From positions 1 to 59,600 of the forward strand of contig NZ_CBTJ020000088.1 of NCBI RefSeq assembly GCF_001051235.1: a stretch of 59,600 nucleotides of DNA. Reading direction: 5' to 3'. Of the stretch, positions 57,917-59,600 are shown piece by piece. The notes under the pieces are model-generated. The model had not been told where the DNA came from. It did no database searches and was given only the letters and a program-made list of their open reading frames with translations. Numbering within the stretch: position 1 is the first letter of the stretch; each line of letters starts with the position of its first letter. Source of the DNA: Candidatus Competibacter denitrificans Run_A_D11 (lineage in GTDB: Bacteria > Pseudomonadota > Gammaproteobacteria > Competibacterales > Competibacteraceae). The position numbers and the translations under genes were made by a program.

Positions 57917-59362
57917 TTACGAGAACACGCCACTGATCTGAATATCGGCATCGACCAGCATCGTCGCGGCGCCATTGGTATAGAGATCGTAAACCTGATT
58001 GCCGATGGTTTGTTGCTGACCGGTATCGTCCCAGCCGAAATCGGTGACTGTCACCTTATCCGCCGCATCACCTTCGATGCGTAGGTTATGATTACTGTTG
58101 ATGGCGAAAACATCGTTAAATTCGATAAACAGTTGAGCATTCGTCGCGCCGGGTCGTAAATCGAATACTTCGGTGTTCTGAATCAAATTATCATTCATCG
58201 TCCGTAGATCCAGCGTCAGGCTACCGAACAGATCGCGGAGCCGCACGGTGTCCACGCCCGTTCCGCCATCGTACTGGCCAGCGCTCGCACCAGCGCCGAA
58301 ATCATCGGCATCAAATATCATAACGTCACTCTCTGACCCACCGCTGTAACGGTCGCGGTCAAAACTCCCATCCAAGGTGTCCGAACCCTGATCACCGCTC
58401 AACACATCGTTACCCTGGCCACCGTTGAGCGTATCGCTGTCGTTGCCACCGATCAGAGTGTCGTTGCCGAAATCGCCACGCAGGGTGTCATTGCCGCCGC
58501 CACCATTGAGCACATTGGCGCCTACGTTGCCGGTAATCACATTACCGGAACCATTCCCAGTCCCATTAATGGCCGACGTGCCGACCAGGGTCAGGTTTTC
58601 GACATTGACGGTCGAATTGAGTGAAAAGCTGATCGAACTTTCCACCGTATCGGTATCGGGGCCGCCGTCGATCAGAGCATCGGTTTCGCTGCTGGAATTG
58701 ATGACGATAGTGTCATTGCCACCTTCGCCCCGGATCGTATCGCTGCCCGCTCCGCCGTCCAGACGATCCCCGCCGCCACCGCCATTGAGCGTGTCTTTGC
58801 CGCCGCCGCCGGATAAAGTGTTGAAACTGCTGTTGCCGGTGATGACGTTATCGCTGTTATCGCCCGTTCCACTGATGCTGCCGGTTCCGGTCAGGGTCAG
58901 ATTTTCGACGTTATGGGCGTCACTTAAATCGTAGGAAATCGAGCTTTCCACCCGGTCGGTGCCGCCGAACAGCAAATCGTCGTCAACCACATCACTAACA
59001 TTGTCAACGACATAGACATCGTTACCACCGCCACCTTTCATGGTGTCTGCGTTAGAGCCACCGTCCAGCCGGTCGTCGCCGCCATCGCCGTACAGCGTGT
59101 CGGTTCCCGCATCACCGAAGAGCCGGTCGGCCCCGTTGCCCCCATGCAGGATATCGTTGCCGTCATTGCCGTGCAGGGTGTCATTACCGTCGTTGACGAA
59201 CACATCGAACCACTCGCCATCGCCGAAGAGTTCATCCGCGCCACCGTTACCGTTGATCGTATCGTTGCCGCCCAAGCCTTTGATTTTATCGGTAAGGCTA
59301 TCATTGGGGGCCGTATAGGTATCGTTGCCTGAGGTCAATGAGGTTTCACGATTAAACGCCAT
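57917..59362 (-). CDS. RTX calcium-binding secreted protein
   Basis: This 481-residue protein has many GGxGxDxLx nonapeptide RTX repeats, which bind calcium outside the cell. Two longer modules (around NVENLTLTGTGSISGTG and NVENLTLVGTSAINGTG) alternate with the repeat blocks. No enzyme domain is seen. The C-terminal region (VFAINSNHNLRIEGDAADKVTVTDFGW) fits a type I secretion signal and capping region. It has no Sec signal, consistent with export by the adjacent ABC/HlyD pair. An S-layer-like, adhesive or matrix role is inference. Confidence 0.9.
   Translation of the reverse strand: MAFNRETSLTSGNDTYTAPNDSLTDKIKGLGGNDTINGNGGADELFGDGEWFDVFVNDGNDTLHGNDGNDILHGGNGADRLFGDAGTDTLYGDGGDDRLDGGSNADTMKGGGGNDVYVVDNVSDVVDDDLLFGGTDRVESSISYDLSDAHNVENLTLTGTGSISGTGDNSDNVITGNSSFNTLSGGGGKDTLNGGGGGDRLDGGAGSDTIRGEGGNDTIVINSSSETDALIDGGPDTDTVESSISFSLNSTVNVENLTLVGTSAINGTGNGSGNVITGNVGANVLNGGGGNDTLRGDFGNDTLIGGNDSDTLNGGQGNDVLSGDQGSDTLDGSFDRDRYSGGSESDVMIFDADDFGAGASAGQYDGGTGVDTVRLRDLFGSLTLDLRTMNDNLIQNTEVFDLRPGATNAQLFIEFNDVFAINSNHNLRIEGDAADKVTVTDFGWDDTGQQQTIGNQVYDLYTNGAATMLVDADIQISGVFS
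58330..59320 (-). repeat. RTX nonapeptide repeat region
   Basis: The DNA encodes repeated GGNDTLxGGxGxD units in at least four blocks. Near-identical stretches such as the paired NVENLTL modules (around 58570-58620 and 58870-58920) could recombine. Confidence 0.85.
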
Positions 59363-59600
59363 GGTCAGTCTCCCAGAAATAAACAGATTTGAACGATGTC
59401 CGGCTCAACGCGAACCGAAGGTTTTCAAGGTCGGGCCTATTTCGCCTTCCCCTTACCGATCTATTTCCAGGTGACGGTCTGATGGTTTAACCCAAATGTA
59501 AAAATTTTAGGAGTTACGCAGTTGCCGGTAGCCTGTAAAGTGGATTAGTCAGATAGGTGCGGATGGCGGGGCGGATGATAGCGAGTTTCGCCTCAAACCA
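59363..59600. other. Upstream region of the RTX gene, to the window end
   Basis: No gene is seen in these 238 bases. It should hold the RTX promoter on the minus strand, but I saw no clear -35/-10 pair. Confidence 0.5.

Noticed and set aside
59508..59540. Insertion-sequence end (aggagttacgcagttgcc)
   Set aside because: It recalls the tips of some insertion sequences, but no matching inverted end, target duplication or transposase is seen in the window.

Overview
The window is a continuous stretch of chromosome from a moderately GC-rich gammaproteobacterium. The best taxonomic evidence is gene order: lpxH, ppiB, cysS, tRNAs, tig, clpP, clpX, lon, hupB, tRNAs, ppiD and fabI follow the order known from Pseudomonas and relatives. 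A type II secretion block, a soluble bidirectional [NiFe] hydrogenase (Hox) and a type I secretion/RTX locus suit an environmental lineage near Chromatiales or Competibacteraceae. That placement is inference; there is no rRNA gene here.

Left part (1-25.7 kb), mostly housekeeping. It holds uvrA, an APC permease, a collagen-like glycine-rich lipoprotein, a YejA-type peptide-binding protein and fabI. Next come ppiD, two identical tRNA-Asp genes, tRNA-Val, hupB and lon, then clpX, clpP and tig, with clpP and tig joined by an ATGA overlap. Five tRNAs (Leu, Lys, His, Arg, Pro) are followed by cysS and gltX. On the other strand lie two cyclophilins, lpxH, a DUF1249 gene, and iscR-iscS behind an IscR-type promoter but without iscU.

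Middle part (25.7-43.7 kb). gspC-D-E-F encode the inner-membrane and secretin core of a type II secretion system; the pseudopilins are not here. A hotdog thioesterase, thiD, a TPR membrane protein and a sunset-domain secreted protein follow. The operon hoxF-U-Y, vapB-vapC, hoxH-W encodes an NAD-linked hydrogenase interrupted by a toxin-antitoxin pair. A large L,D-transpeptidase faces an Lpp-like lipoprotein across a shared terminator, and a second L,D-transpeptidase lipoprotein follows.

Right part (43.8-59.6 kb), accessory. Two membrane proteins of unknown function are divergent from a 1710-residue protein that joins a DEDD exonuclease, a RecQ helicase and a UvrD-like helicase. The 142-bp region between them is packed with inverted repeats. 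An ECF sigma factor, an anti-sigma factor and a subtilase form the next operon; the anti-sigma periplasmic domain looks like a subtilase propeptide. This operon converges on a type I secretion adaptor, an ABC exporter and an RTX calcium-binding protein. The helicase locus and the sigma/anti-sigma/subtilase/RTX locus are the best candidates for undescribed systems.
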